Shown: positions 1 through 10,999 of the stretch, one piece after another
Position numbering within the stretch: the first letter of the stretch is position 1
Layout of the letters: the number at the start of each line of letters is the position of its first letter
Assembly (NCBI GenBank): GCA_014529385.2
Contig: CM043950.1
Location: 76,458,435-76,522,434 of the forward strand
DNA: 64,000 nt
Source: Adiantum capillus-veneris
Taxonomy: Eukaryota; Streptophyta; Polypodiopsida; Polypodiales; Pteridaceae
Reading direction: 5' to 3'
The notes under the pieces: generated by a model
The model's database searches: none
What the model was told of the DNA's origin: nothing
Seen by the model: the letters and a program-made list of their open reading frames with translations, nothing else
Made by a program: the position numbers and the translations under genes

Positions 1-41
1 CTACATTCATAACTTTTTGCAGCGAGCTTATATACACGCGG

Positions 42-1634
42 CTAAGGTACCTTCCCTTCTGGTTCCTCTGCTTTGGCAACAACTTCTTCTGCTGGTTTTT
101 CTCTTGTATTCTCTTCTATCCCTTTGTCTTTCACTGCCTCCACATTTTCATTGCGAAGAGACTCCCCGTCACTTTTAACTTCCTTCTTCTCCTCCTCTTC
201 CTCTTCCTTTTTCCCTACCTCTTGCTTCTTGCACTTTGACTCTCTTAACTCCTTAATTAAGCAGCGCAATGCATGCTCAGGAGCTCGCTTCTCACGCGTC
301 ATCACTTCGCTCACATCAGCGGGCGTCATGCAGACACCCTCCTCTTGCATTACAGCTTGCACATCCTTGAAGAGAGCATGCTCTTCCAGCTTCAGATAGT
401 TTTTGGCAAGCACCTTGAAAGCTTCAAACCCACAGAAAGAGAGGTGTATGTGCATATCCATCCTTCCAGATCTTAATAATGCTGCATCCAGCTTCTCGAT
501 GTGGTTGGTGGTGAACACAAAGATGCGCTCGCTTCCACAGCTCGACCAAAGGCCATCTGTGAAATTGAGCAAGCCGGGCAAGGTGACTTCAGTAGCTTCT
601 TCTTTCTCTGGCTCGGGTACTGGTTTCGCCCCGTCTTCTGTATCTTGCTTTGCTTTCTTCTTCTTTTTCTTCCGTTCAGACAAATCCAAAGAGCAATCAA
701 TGTCCTCTAGAACTATGATAGCCTTGTCACTAGTTTCAAGAAGCAAGCTTCTGAGTGCAGCATTGGATTTCACCTCTGTCAGCTCCAAATCATACACGTC
801 ATATTCAAGGAAGTTTGCCATGGCAGCAACCATGCTGGATTTCCCAGTCCCTGGGGGCCCATAAAGAAGGTAGCCGAGCTTCCACGCACGTCCTGCATCC
901 TTATAAAACTGTTCACCATCAGCAAAATCAGTAAGATCATCCATTATCATCTTCTTAAGGGTGGGCTCAAGAGCCAAGCTGTTAAATGTGGCAGGATGCT
1001 TCAATGACACACAGTCCCAAAGCTTGCGGCTGCCGTCGTACCAATCATCAGAACGGCGTTTGACATTGGTATACAGCAGGCGATCGCGGCATTTCTGCTT
1101 GAGGACTTTTGCATTTTCAAGGAGTTTTGGGAGATACCCAGACATGATCTTGTCTCGGTCCTTGCGATGGATGCGCATTTGCAGAGAACGGAGCGTGTCT
1201 GGCATCGCTTGCCAAGCGATTGTCACACCCTGAGTTCGTCTAGAACTGATGAATTCCCACCAGACTGTGGGACCCACATACACATCTTGCACACGTTCGT
1301 GCTCACTAAGGCTGCAAGTGAGAGCAGAGGAGTGTTTTTTCTGAGTGAGGCGGAGGCAGCGAGCATGGGCAGCGGCCCTGTCGCTGAGATGAAGCTGGAC
1401 AGCATCATAGAGCTGATTGCTCTTACCACCATCAAACTCTTTTACGATGTAGTCGACGTGGGTGGTGCACAGAGAGTGGTAGATGCGTAGACCAAGTCTT
1501 TTGCAGGCATGGGAGAGCTCATAAGGCAGAAAAGAACTGAGGAAACCCTGGACAAAACTAAGGAAGGCAAAGATGGCTCCCATGGAGATCCATGCTTGCT
1601 CCATTTTTACCATACTCGCAGAGGGAGCAAGCAA
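42..1634 (-). CDS. BCS1-like plant AAA-ATPase (AATP1/HSR4-type), membrane anchored
   Basis: A single open frame of 530 codons with no intron. A hydrophobic segment at residues about 13-37 looks like an N-terminal membrane anchor. It is followed by the AAA-associated region (about 40-150). The ATPase core has Walker A GPPGTGKS (259-266), Walker B IIVLEDID (306-313), a sensor-1 TTN (375-377) and an arginine-finger region LLRSGRMD (387-394). A lysine-rich insert (322-330) follows Walker B, as is common in this plant family. The C-terminal 60 residues are low-complexity Glu/Lys and resemble a charged tail. Plant members are mitochondrial or ER-membrane ATPases linked to stress and senescence; the substrate here is unknown. 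Met1, Met8 and Met11 are all possible starts. All motifs are intact, so the gene is probably functional. The family call is firm, the precise orthology is not. Confidence 0.93.
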   Translation of the reverse strand: MLAPSASMVKMEQAWISMGAIFAFLSFVQGFLSSFLPYELSHACKRLGLRIYHSLCTTHVDYIVKEFDGGKSNQLYDAVQLHLSDRAAAHARCLRLTQKKHSSALTCSLSEHERVQDVYVGPTVWWEFISSRRTQGVTIAWQAMPDTLRSLQMRIHRKDRDKIMSGYLPKLLENAKVLKQKCRDRLLYTNVKRRSDDWYDGSRKLWDCVSLKHPATFNSLALEPTLKKMIMDDLTDFADGEQFYKDAGRAWKLGYLLYGPPGTGKSSMVAAMANFLEYDVYDLELTEVKSNAALRSLLLETSDKAIIVLEDIDCSLDLSERKKKKKKAKQDTEDGAKPVPEPEKEEATEVTLPGLLNFTDGLWSSCGSERIFVFTTNHIEKLDAALLRSGRMDMHIHLSFCGFEAFKVLAKNYLKLEEHALFKDVQAVMQEEGVCMTPADVSEVMTREKRAPEHALRCLIKELRESKCKKQEVGKKEEEEEEKKEVKSDGESLRNENVEAVKDKGIEENTREKPAEEVVAKAEEPEGKVP

Positions 1635-2870
1635 TGGGAAATGCTGAGCTTATAGTGGCAAGCCTTGCGCAAGAAGGAAAGGGGCATTGGAATCTGCTTG
1701 ACCCAAACTCATGGAAACAGTGAGACACAGTTGAACGCACGCAAAACACCACAAATTTGCCAAAACAGAAAAAAAAAAACGTAAGCGCGCTGCATTATAT
1801 TAGAGGAGAATCAAAAAACAACTGATAAACTATGATTTCTGGAGTAAAAAATTGACCGACCAAATACTTAAACAGTCAAAGCAGCATACTTTAAACCCTT
1901 CAAAGCCTCCCCAGGGTAAGATCTGTGTATACACTAAGGTTTCTCCTAAAGTCTAGTACCTTTGATGCATTGACTTCCTCTTCTCATTTTTTCAGATTCA
2001 AAAACGGCGATAAAGAATGCATCAAACATTCGCAGACCTATGAACCCAATGTTGGTGTAGTTTTAGAACACTCTCGGAGCTTGCAGTTCTCTAGGGTTGA
2101 CCGGGAAAGCATCGAGCCTCTTGCTATGAGAAAACATAGCTAATGGCTACAACCAAGTGTATAGGGTGTAGGTATAGGTAATTAAGTGCCATTAGAGGCC
2201 AATTTTAGGAGGTAGCCAAAAGTTAATAGAGATAACAAAGATTTAGTGAATGAGATGATAGCAACAAACAATGAGAATCCACACAGATCTTAAGTTGAAT
2301 TTATTGAATATCATAGGCTTTGAACAACTTGTGGTCACAATTGACCCTAGAGATCACCCAAAGCATATAAAACCCTAGGTAAAAGTAGCATCTTGAACAG
2401 TGGCACTGTGGCACGTTGAATAGCCACCTCCTAGCCTCCAACCGATCATAAACTTGGTTCTTGCTCGATGTATCATCAAGCCCTCATTGGTCGCATGCAC
2501 TCAAGCTTGCAATGATCACATGTTGGCTTTGTTCCAAGCATTGGAATCCACTTTATTGTACTTGAGCTCACCTAAAAACAACCAATTTGCTTCTTCTTAT
2601 CCCTCGTTGATTCTTCTTTTCCTTGAGTCGGGAGCACAAAAACCATGAAAAGCTCTTGATATTCCCCTGGCTTGGTCGAGAGAGAGATCGTGTGGATCCC
2701 CTTGAGAAAATCCTCCTTTTTCTCTTGCTACATCCTCTTCTGCAATAAAACCATGTGAGAGAAATAGATCTTTGAGAAACTTACCCCTTTGTTGCTTCTT
2801 CTTCTCCTCGCTCCTCTTGAGCACAAAATGCGAGAGAGAAACAGAGAACGAGTTTGCATGTGTGTCACCC
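1635..2870. other. Upstream flank of the AAA-ATPase gene, no gene seen
   Basis: This AT-rich stretch is upstream of the minus-strand ATPase and probably contains its promoter near 1640-1800. No open frame here has recognisable protein character. Short frames at about 1925-2143 and 2454-2824 have no motif and no supporting context. Confidence 0.5.
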
Positions 2871-2880
2871 CTCTACTTAA

Positions 2881-2890
2881 GAGAGAGAGA

Positions 2891-2934
<44 letters not shown>

Positions 2935-2988
2935 AATCTTTCGTTTTCTTCTTCACCTTTCACAACCTATGCATCCCCCCCCCCCCCC
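2881..2988. repeat. (GA)n microsatellite and poly-C run
   Basis: A GA dinucleotide tract occupies 2881-2931 with one interruption. A run of 14 C lies at 2975-2988. Frames read through here are low-complexity artefacts. Confidence 0.95.
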
Positions 2989-2989
2989 T

Positions 2990-4050
2990 CCGCCGCCTGC
3001 TTTAACCCCCCCAAAATTCTGACATCAGGACCCGAATTTGCTTGTTTTGCTCACAAGCTCCTCTTCTAGGGCCCAAAACAGATGCAATAAATTATTGAAG
3101 GTTCCCAAACTCATCAACAATGTCCCAATGTCAGCTTGAGGTCCAAATATTTAACTTCAAAACTGGAAAATCTCTGCACTTGGAGTCAAAAAATCCCCAT
3201 GATGTTGTCCTGATAATTTTGTGAATCGATCACAACTTCACGGTTTGAAGCCCAAATTGGGTGCTATAAAGCGTGAATACATCATCCACAAGCCAAGCAT
3301 CACTCTAATTACAAATCGTCACCTGCACCTATCACATTATCCTTTTCCCTATTAGTAATTCCCAAAAGCTGAAGATTTGTCACATCCGATTGAAACAAGC
3401 ATACCTTGTCCAAGTGGAACTCGGCCGGAACACCGTAAAGCACATCGTAGGCCCATAGGACACTATCAAGGAAAATGTTGGGAATTGAATCTGATCACCT
3501 ATCACACATCCCAAAGCTAGTCCAAAAATAGAAGATCCGACCTATGAAAAATGTTAAACTGCCCATAACTTTCTTGTTGTGGACTCCAATTGGTGAGCCA
3601 AAAAACAGGCTTGGAGAGTGTGCCGAGAACTACACTTTCAGCCCAACAAAAATTTCATTTTGAAAACTTTCATTCATTTTGGCTTACATGTAGAAAAACT
3701 CACACTGGCCCCCAAATCGACAATTAGCGTACATTTCAACAACCTCATGTCCAGAAAAAAAATCCTTTCATAAACCATACGGTAAACGAAACACCAAATT
3801 GCATTCAGATTTGGGTTTTCACCCATGGTCTTTCATCCCATGCTCGCGAGGAGGCAAGCCATCCAACCCCTCTGAACTTCCACATCATCGACCACATTCC
3901 AACTGCCTTGGAATCTACACACACGAAAAGTAAACACAAAAGCACCATCCCAATCTAATCATGCCTCACTAAACACCTTATCATGGCTCATTACAAAGAC
4001 GCTTTGTAAGTATCAACGCTTGAAAAATTAACGGATGTAACTTGAATCTA
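2990..4050. other. Noncoding stretch, no feature recognised
   Basis: No open frame of note and no RNA gene recognised. The prose-like mixed sequence resembles decayed retroelement or LTR DNA, but no terminus, primer site or domain could be identified. Confidence 0.4.
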
Positions 4051-4077
4051 CCCAGAAAATAAGAAGAACGTTTCTCT

Positions 4078-4135
4078 TAGCGCCGCTAAGAGTGTCTTGA
4101 GAGTGTCGCATGATGCAACATCCATAGCGACGTTT
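4078..4135. repeat. CACTA-like subterminal motif cluster (remnant?)
   Basis: The motifs TTAGCGCCGCTAAGAGTGTC and ATAGCGACG lie within 60 bases. They resemble the GTCGCTAAAAGTGTCGCTA subterminal motifs next to the CACTACAAGA terminus at 17,995. No CACTA end sequence was found beside them, so this is at most a remnant. Confidence 0.3.
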
Positions 4136-4383
4136 GCAAACTGTTTTTCGTCACTTAACTTTAAAAAAAAAGCCATAATTTGTCGTGGGAGCCATTTTTG
4201 CTCCTGAGACACTCTGAGCAAAGAAAGAACCAAGGTGCCATTGCTCCCGCATACAGGTTCTCGCCCATCGCGATCTCATGCCTTCGTCATGCCTCACTAC
4301 TCGCACACCTTCCACACCCACTGCATCGATGGCTAGTTTGGTGCTCAGCTCTGCCACTACCATCGAGCTTTAGTCCCCCCACG

Positions 4384-4385
<2 letters not shown>

Positions 4386-4450
<65 letters not shown>
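4386..4450. repeat. (CT)n microsatellite
   Basis: An essentially uninterrupted CT dinucleotide tract of about 65 bases. Open frames through it encode Ser-Leu repeats and are artefacts. Confidence 0.95.
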
Positions 4451-4454
<4 letters not shown>

Positions 4455-4459
4455 TCTCT

Positions 4460-5130
4460 TGAATGACTAGGTATATCGAACGAGATGGTAGAGACTCTTA
4501 AGATTTTTTTTTTGTGGTCTCTCAATATCATCCGAGTTTTTTGTATTCTGCTACTTGTAGCATTATTCCCTAGTAGTGCATTGACCCGCCGATCCAAGAC
4601 TCCTTTGGTGCTCTACATTTGAATCAATATTTTCGTCATGTAGATACAAATGTCCTTCATGCACTAGTTGGTTGGCTTGGTTCATAATAGCATTTCCAGT
4701 TGCAATCCCAGATCTTTGAACTTATGAGTGGTATCCTTGAGATAGGGCTTCACTGGTATATCATCAGTATTGAGGCTCACTTTGGCACTCTCTCTAAGAC
4801 TTGAACACATCTTGGGTGTGGAGGCAACAAAGAGACTTCTTGCTTATGATAACTAATTGATTTACAATAATTGACCATTCGTGTAGCACCCTCATATAGC
4901 TACTTGAAATCTTTCCAGGTCTGAGTAAACACTTTCATCATGTAGAAACTCCTAGATTTGCAGTGCAACTTTTTTCTTCCTCATTTGCTTATTGAGTGTC
5001 AACAGCTGAGTGGATTTGTTATGGTTTGAGTCAAAATCTGAGTCTAGAATACAATTATTAGCTTTATCAACTCTTTGAACTATCCAAGATTGTTGTTTAG
5101 CCATTTGTGTTTGGTAAGGGGATGAATGAA
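4460..5130. other. Noncoding stretch between CT tract and decayed ORF
   Basis: No gene, RNA or clear repeat recognised. It could be the 3' part of the decayed minus-strand element at 5.1-7.2 kb. Confidence 0.35.
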
Positions 5131-5137
5131 TTCCAGT

Positions 5138-7193
5138 CTATTCTTGTGTTTGTGTTGGTTCCCCAACATCTCCTTCTATATTGGAATTAACAGTCCTGGT
5201 GGTCAATGGCTCTTGACCCTCTAGTAGTGATAGATCCTGGTGGTGGAGGAGACGGTGGATTATCTTCATCGTCATCATCATCATCCTTATCATTATGTTT
5301 GTCATTGTCATCGTCATCATCCTTATCATCGCCACCGTGATTGGTGAGATCTATCCCTTCATCATCACGTTCCACCTTCTGATTGTTGAGGAACTCCGTC
5401 ATGACTTCATTGACTAGTTCAATGTTGTACTCCTTTGTTTTTTGTTGGAGATCAAAGTGAACAGACTTTATGACCTTTTGCAGATCAGCTAGATTTAGAG
5501 TCAAATCTCCATCAACATCCACAATGTCTATTAGAGACTAATAAATATACTTTTCAAGCATATGAGGTTATGAGTTTTATGTTGTACTCTATAATCGTTC
5601 TTTTTATGTTTGACAATCTTTTAAATCTTCAGCTACCTATTGAGCATTCTTTTTCTCTTCTTCCATTACTACATTTTTGGCTGCCAGACTGTTGACCTTT
5701 ATCTAGAGGGTATATATTTTTTGAGCACTCTGATTCTGGTCAATTTGAAAATTTAGTAAGTGTTTTCTCCATTTTAGTTTTTCTTTCTTTAGTGATTTAG
5801 ACTCTACCTTTGTATGTTGCAGTTCTTCCCTCAAAGTAGTCAGTTTTGCAGTAGAGGTTGACGCTTGATCTCCATCATTTACTATATGGAATTTTCAAAT
5901 GTATTCCATCTTGGTTGGATGGTAGTTGCACACCCCTTTGTAATGGTAGTAGGATCTGTGTGATCAATATCATAAACTATCATAAGAAAAGAGTAAGGCA
6001 GTAGGGATCTATCTGCCTTTTTCATTATCAATATGTCCTTTAATGGTTCTTTTTGGAGGCATTGTAACATGTCCAGTAGTTTGGCCGAATGCGTTAATGA
6101 TACATGATTTGCCTCTCCAGTTTGTTTAGTGCTTCTGATCACTTCCTTCATCCTGTCGTGCACTAGTCTGGATGGAGTTATACTTGCTAGTTTGGATTCT
6201 CCCAAAGGACTAGTTTCCTTAGCTTACACATGTGTGTTGGTCATTTCAATTAACTTTGCATCAGTTGGTTTAGGGTGTTTTGTTTCAGTGCGCTTCTATA
6301 TCCGTGCTTGAAACTTTTCCAGCAATGTTGTGGTCTTCTTCTTCTTGGCAGATGGACTTGACGGTTAGTCCGTGGTATTGATCTTTTTCCACCCACTATT
6401 GCCACTTCCTTGCCTTTTCCCTCTACGATCTGTTCAGTGTCAGTGTTTTCTGAGATTGATGAAAGAATAATTCTCTTCTTCTTTATGTTGTCCACAGCCA
6501 CCTTTGTCTAGACCTTCTGAACATTGGGATGTCATGGGGTGCAAATGGACCTAAAGACAAATTTCCACACACACCATGCCTTAAATAAGTTATAGGATTT
6601 AACCTTATTCATCTACTGCATGACATTGATGTACCAAAATTGAATGATATTGATGTTGGCTTTGGGGTTGAGGATTTTTGCCAGAAATATTGTGAACAGC
6701 TTTTTAGAAATATAAGCTGGGCTGGTCTTTAAATTGATTGCTTCAACAATGAATCTGTATACTGGTGTACACTCTAGTGTTGTCACTGGGATACCTTGTC
6801 CTCCTAACTTTTGCTTCTTTTTGGCCTATTCATGCTCTTTCAAGTGCCCACTTACCACATCAACAATAGCTGGTGTGGCCTTGTTGGTGCATGGCAGCCT
6901 GAAGACATGGTGTAATTCCCCTATGGTGACTTCAAGTAGGATCCCATTCACTTTAGTTGTCCCCTTGTTAGTGTAAACATGTGTTGATGACCTGCTCGAT
7001 GATTTCAGGGTCAAAAGGAACCTAAGTAGCTTCTACTACCACTTTCAAGCTCCATAGTTTGATCAGTTTCTATTCTTCCTCTTGGAAGAAATATTTTCCA
7101 ATTGTTGTGTACTACAAAGCAGAAAACTTTTGCTACTACTGATGAAAAAAGTGATTCGTTCTTTTCCATCATCTCATCGATGGTATCTCTCAT
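5138..7193 (-). pseudogene. Decayed retroelement/plant-transposon ORF1-like gene
   Basis: Several minus-strand frames in this span have coherent, hydrophilic protein character but lie in all three frames. From 5' to 3' they start at 7193, 7014, 6501, 6205 and 5522. At 7005-7030 one frame stops while another continues as VPFDPEIIEQVI, so a frameshift broke one original frame. The following EVTIGELHHVFRLP recalls the ORF1/plant-mobile-type domains of plant transposons (established families, weak match). The 3' end is Asp-rich from a GAT/GAC expansion and then Pro-rich. No catalytic domain is visible. It is best read as a broken transposon-derived ORF; a decayed host gene is possible. Confidence 0.4.
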
Positions 7194-7199
7194 CTTTTA

Positions 7200-7690
7200 T
7201 GACTACCCATACATGAGTTGTTTGAACAATCCTATGTAGAGAGAGAGTACTCATTTGATGTTGGAGAGCCAAAGCAAGAACACAGAGGGGTTTTTGGAAG
7301 AACAATAGATACTACTATGAGATAGAGGGGACTAGAGTCTACAACTCTCCACCCATCCATGCCGTATATAGGCCTTGCCTTGCTAACAATAGGTCCCCCT
7401 TGATCGCATGGCTCCATCTTGGCCCTTGGCCTGACGATCTTACCCTAGGCCTCACATTACGCCCCCCTTGGAGAAGCATTTTTGTCCTCAAAAACAAAAG
7501 TGGTGATATCTTCATAAGGATACTAATGTTATCCACGATGGCATCCTTCATGGATCCGGCTATTCGTTGGACCAAAACACGTTTTAGGAGGAGGTTCAAT
7601 GAAACCAAGAGTAACATCTTGATTTTCCACATGGTTGTCCCTTTGCAATCGTCTTGTGTAACCGCCTCATATACAACATAGTGGGTAGTC
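7200..7690 (-). pseudogene. Ty3-type pol 3' tail, polypurine tract and LTR start
   Basis: On the minus strand, coding character (GFIEPPPKTCF, then EDITTFVFEDKNASPRGA and a stop at 7457-7459) ends in a purine-rich CCAAGGGGGGCG. TGTGAGGCC follows directly. A pol ORF ending in a polypurine tract followed by TG is the expected 3' end of a Ty3-class polyprotein and the first bases of its 3' LTR. The frame carries internal stops. The LTR would run downward from 7456 toward about 7200. A similar phrase (CTCGGCCCTTGGCCTGAC) recurs at 8066-8083. The other LTR was not found. Confidence 0.45.
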
Positions 7691-7699
7691 TCCATTTAG

Positions 7700-9270
7700 A
7701 ACTCACACGAGCATGCTAAAAAACGAGCTATCACAATTAGGATGTACCAAAAAGAGTACCGCCTTTCACTTTCCATGAAAGTAACTCGCTGACGTAACTG
7801 ATCAACAAAGTAGAAGTCCTTGACTTGTTACCTTATCATATTAGTAAACAACCTCATTATAACTAGTGTTCAAGGTTGAGAACCTAACTTATATATGAAG
7901 AGACTAAACCTAGTCACAAACATGCTTTATCTTGTGGTAAGCAAATTCCAACTAGAGAAATACATGCTTTCTAATTGGGTTTCTCTAAACACTAGGGCCC
8001 ATAACACCTAGTGTGCCTACATTTAACAAAAACAGATTCGAATCTGCATATCCATGTCCATCTCGGCCCTTGGCCTGACATTGGACCATAATGGAATGTG
8101 AAAATCAATCACACCTGGGCACCAATGAAACATGTTCATCAATAGAATAGAGCCTCTCTACATGTATAAATGAATATCCGATAACTGTTTTTACAATACT
8201 TGCACCTTAACAAGTCTGACTAGATATCCACTGAAATTGTTCCTAATACGACATGCTCAAAATGATCTTATAAACGGATTTGACTAGCACCTAGGGACTT
8301 TGTCATGACACATAATTGAAATAGCATGCACCAGTGTCAGACCTAGAGACTCATATTCTCTTCATGTGAACTATGTCTCAAGTAAGGATGTCTGAAAAAA
8401 GAACATCCTTCAAGTACGAGATGTACTTGTATGTGGCGGTAACTGCAAACACGCTGCAATGTGCATGAGAGAGATTCTCATTAACCTTTCTCCACATTGG
8501 CTAGACCAAACTCCTTGAGTTTCTAGACCTGTTGTATCCCATGTGACAACATGTGCCAAATTAAACCCTATAAACGGTTCCATAACTGCGTATTGCAAAA
8601 ATATATTTTGGACACTACGATCTAAAATTCTTGACTCTTACATGACCTTGTCATCTCTCTAAAGAGAAAAAATGGATGAAAGCATTCAAGCTTATTGATC
8701 CAATTTTAAAAAAGCAAGCAAAGCATATTCAAACATGGAAATAAACCAAATCACCTGGAGGTTGAACATAAAGTTCACTTACCCCGTACTTAGGCTCACT
8801 TTGCAAATCTAAAACATATAACTGGAAAGGTGCCTTACCATAAAATTTTCCTTGAAGATTTAGTTATCAGATACCTGCTAAACAGAGAGAGAGAGATAAT
8901 TAATATGCTCATGTAGGCTTGATGTGAGCTGTCTTCTATGGTTAGGTCAATGGCTATTTTGTGTTAGTATGTTAATGGTTAGTGGGATGGGGTAAAATTA
9001 CATGGAATATGCACTCAAGGTGCATTATACCATTTATACAATGCTAAAAATTAAGAAAAGGATTAGAAAATACACAATTTGATGGAAACCACAAGATGGA
9101 AAGGGAATTTTTCACTTATCTCCTCCAGCAAATGAGCGGTTCTAGAACTATGTCGGTGTAGTTCTTGTGACCATGGAAAAGTTGAATTTTCCATTATCAA
9201 ACTCCTTTTGTAGAGATTAAGCTTTGTTATTTGTTGATTTTTTCTCTTTTTGTGAAAGGATGAAGAGGTT
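7700..9270. other. Noncoding, probably retroelement-derived
   Basis: No open frame with protein character. The 8066-8083 segment repeats part of the putative LTR at 7410-7440, so some of this is likely decayed Ty3 DNA. Nothing else was recognised. Confidence 0.4.
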
Positions 9271-9279
9271 ATGGTAACT

Positions 9280-10380
9280 TGAGTTTGATTCTAGAGAGAG
9301 AAATTGAGCTTTATGTGTGTAGAGATGATAATTTTGAGCTATGGATTAAGGGAGAGATGAGAATGGTGAAGAAGATGAAAGAAGCCATGAAAGCTGCAGG
9401 TTTGAGAGAGGGATGGAGAGGAATGAGTGTGTGTGTGTGTGTGGAAGTAGGAAAGGAGGTGAGAGAAGACTATGGGTTACTTTGTGAGAAAAGTGGGCCC
9501 ACACAAAAAATCCTATCTCATCGCTAGTAGCTCCAAAAATTAGTAAAATTTTTGAGGCGATTATTTATCTTTTGTTCCATATTTTTTCCTGAAACCATCG
9601 CTTCAAATTCAGAGTGGAGATGGATATAAAAAATCCCACCAAAATGCCTAGTTTTCTTCATAAAAAAGTCTTTAGTGGCTCCCCTTTTGTTGAATTTGCA
9701 TTTGGCTCCAAGGGTGAGCCCCTCTTTGCATGAGAGCATGACTTAATTGATTCTTAGGGATTTGAAAATATGCATGGTTGTGAATTATGCATAAATATAA
9801 TATATTGATATGGGGAAAAAAATAGGCTAGTATATATAAGCAACACATGGAATTTAGAATAGTGTGAGCTATATATATATATAATAAATATATAAAAATA
9901 TAAGGAGTATTATCAAATGCGGAGGGCCCTCATTTGTTTTTATTGATGTATATGTATTTACAAGAGGTAAGAAAAAATACATGTAAAAAATAGGAATTTA
10001 ATGAAAGGCAATGACTGATGGTGGAAGGTAATTTTTTGATGTTTTTTCTTGGAGTGGATTCACACCAAAAATAAGAGAAGCTTGCATGAAAATATTTCTA
10101 TATGAAATAAAGAGTATGCAAATGGTAAGAAAAATTGTGGTAATGGTTGAGTCAATGTACATAGCATACATAGGCAAATAACGCACACCTAGGTAGAAAT
10201 ATTTAAATAAATACCAAAATAATTATGAAAATTCCTTATATTTAACTCCTATATACAATGAAGTATTTACACACAAAGAGGCCATGATATACTTTCATTT
10301 TTTATTAATTTATTTTTTTGGTTCAACTAGCCCATTGGCTAGCTAATTGAGGGTTTTCAACGAGATATGGGGAAAGTCCC
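9280..10380. other. Noncoding AT-rich stretch with short GT and TA runs
   Basis: A short open frame at 9279-9527 runs through GA- and GT-rich low-complexity sequence and has no motif. A TA run lies near 9870-9895. No gene was seen. Confidence 0.45.
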
Positions 10381-10559
10381 CTAACTCACACACACTTATG
10401 TACAATGAAATGGTGAGGATAACCGCAGTGTTTAAGTGATTTGATAGAGTGAGGTAGCTCACTATGGAATTTTTGAATAGCCGTAAAACGGCTATCATTA
10501 ACCCTCCCCCAGGATGATGGTATATTCATAAAGCATCTTCTCCAAAGAGAGTGCTTCTC

Positions 10560-10872
10560 ATTCCTTGACAAGATTTTCATTGTTCGGCCCCTTGGCATTT
10601 TGGCTCGCGTTACACTCATGCTTCATGCAACAAAACTTACATGAGAAAGTTATCTTTTGACAGATCTTTGATAGATTCTTTGGTAGATGGAGACTCAAAT
10701 AGGGCTTCGGGCGATACTCGTTTACCTTCCTGGAGTGCTCTTTACCATTCAAGTCCATAAGCTGATAGTAAGGCCTATAAGATGCATCTGTATATTTGCA
10801 CCATGTGGCCCAAGGGCCATAGAATTTCCTAGAGCAGAGAGTGTTGATGATAAGTTTCTTTAAGAAAACCAT
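10560..10872 (-). pseudogene. Possible Ty3/gypsy integrase C-terminal fragment
   Basis: This minus-strand frame contains RKFYGPW followed about 20 residues later by YYQLMDLNGKEHSRKVNEY. That spacing and pattern fit the C-terminal beta-barrel of Ty3 integrases (R-F-G-P, then Y-x-L-x-x-L-D/N-G, then N-x-x-x-x-K-x-Y). It is in the same orientation as the RT/RNase H remnant at 13.45-14.18 kb and downstream of it, as expected for one element. The 2.5 kb between them is mostly palindromic repeats, so the integrase core was lost or displaced. The match is short. Confidence 0.45.
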
Positions 10873-10999
10873 ATTGCATCCTATGGATCTATGTTGGTAT
10901 CTTTAAGAATCTATAAGATCCTAAAATATGTTTGTCTCTGTCTTTAGTGACATAGGGATAGGATTGTTTTTATATATAATATATAGAGAACTCTATAAC

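Noticed and set aside
9279-9527. 82-codon plus-strand ORF
   Set aside because: Low-complexity GA/GT-rich sequence giving Glu/Lys/Val runs. No motif.
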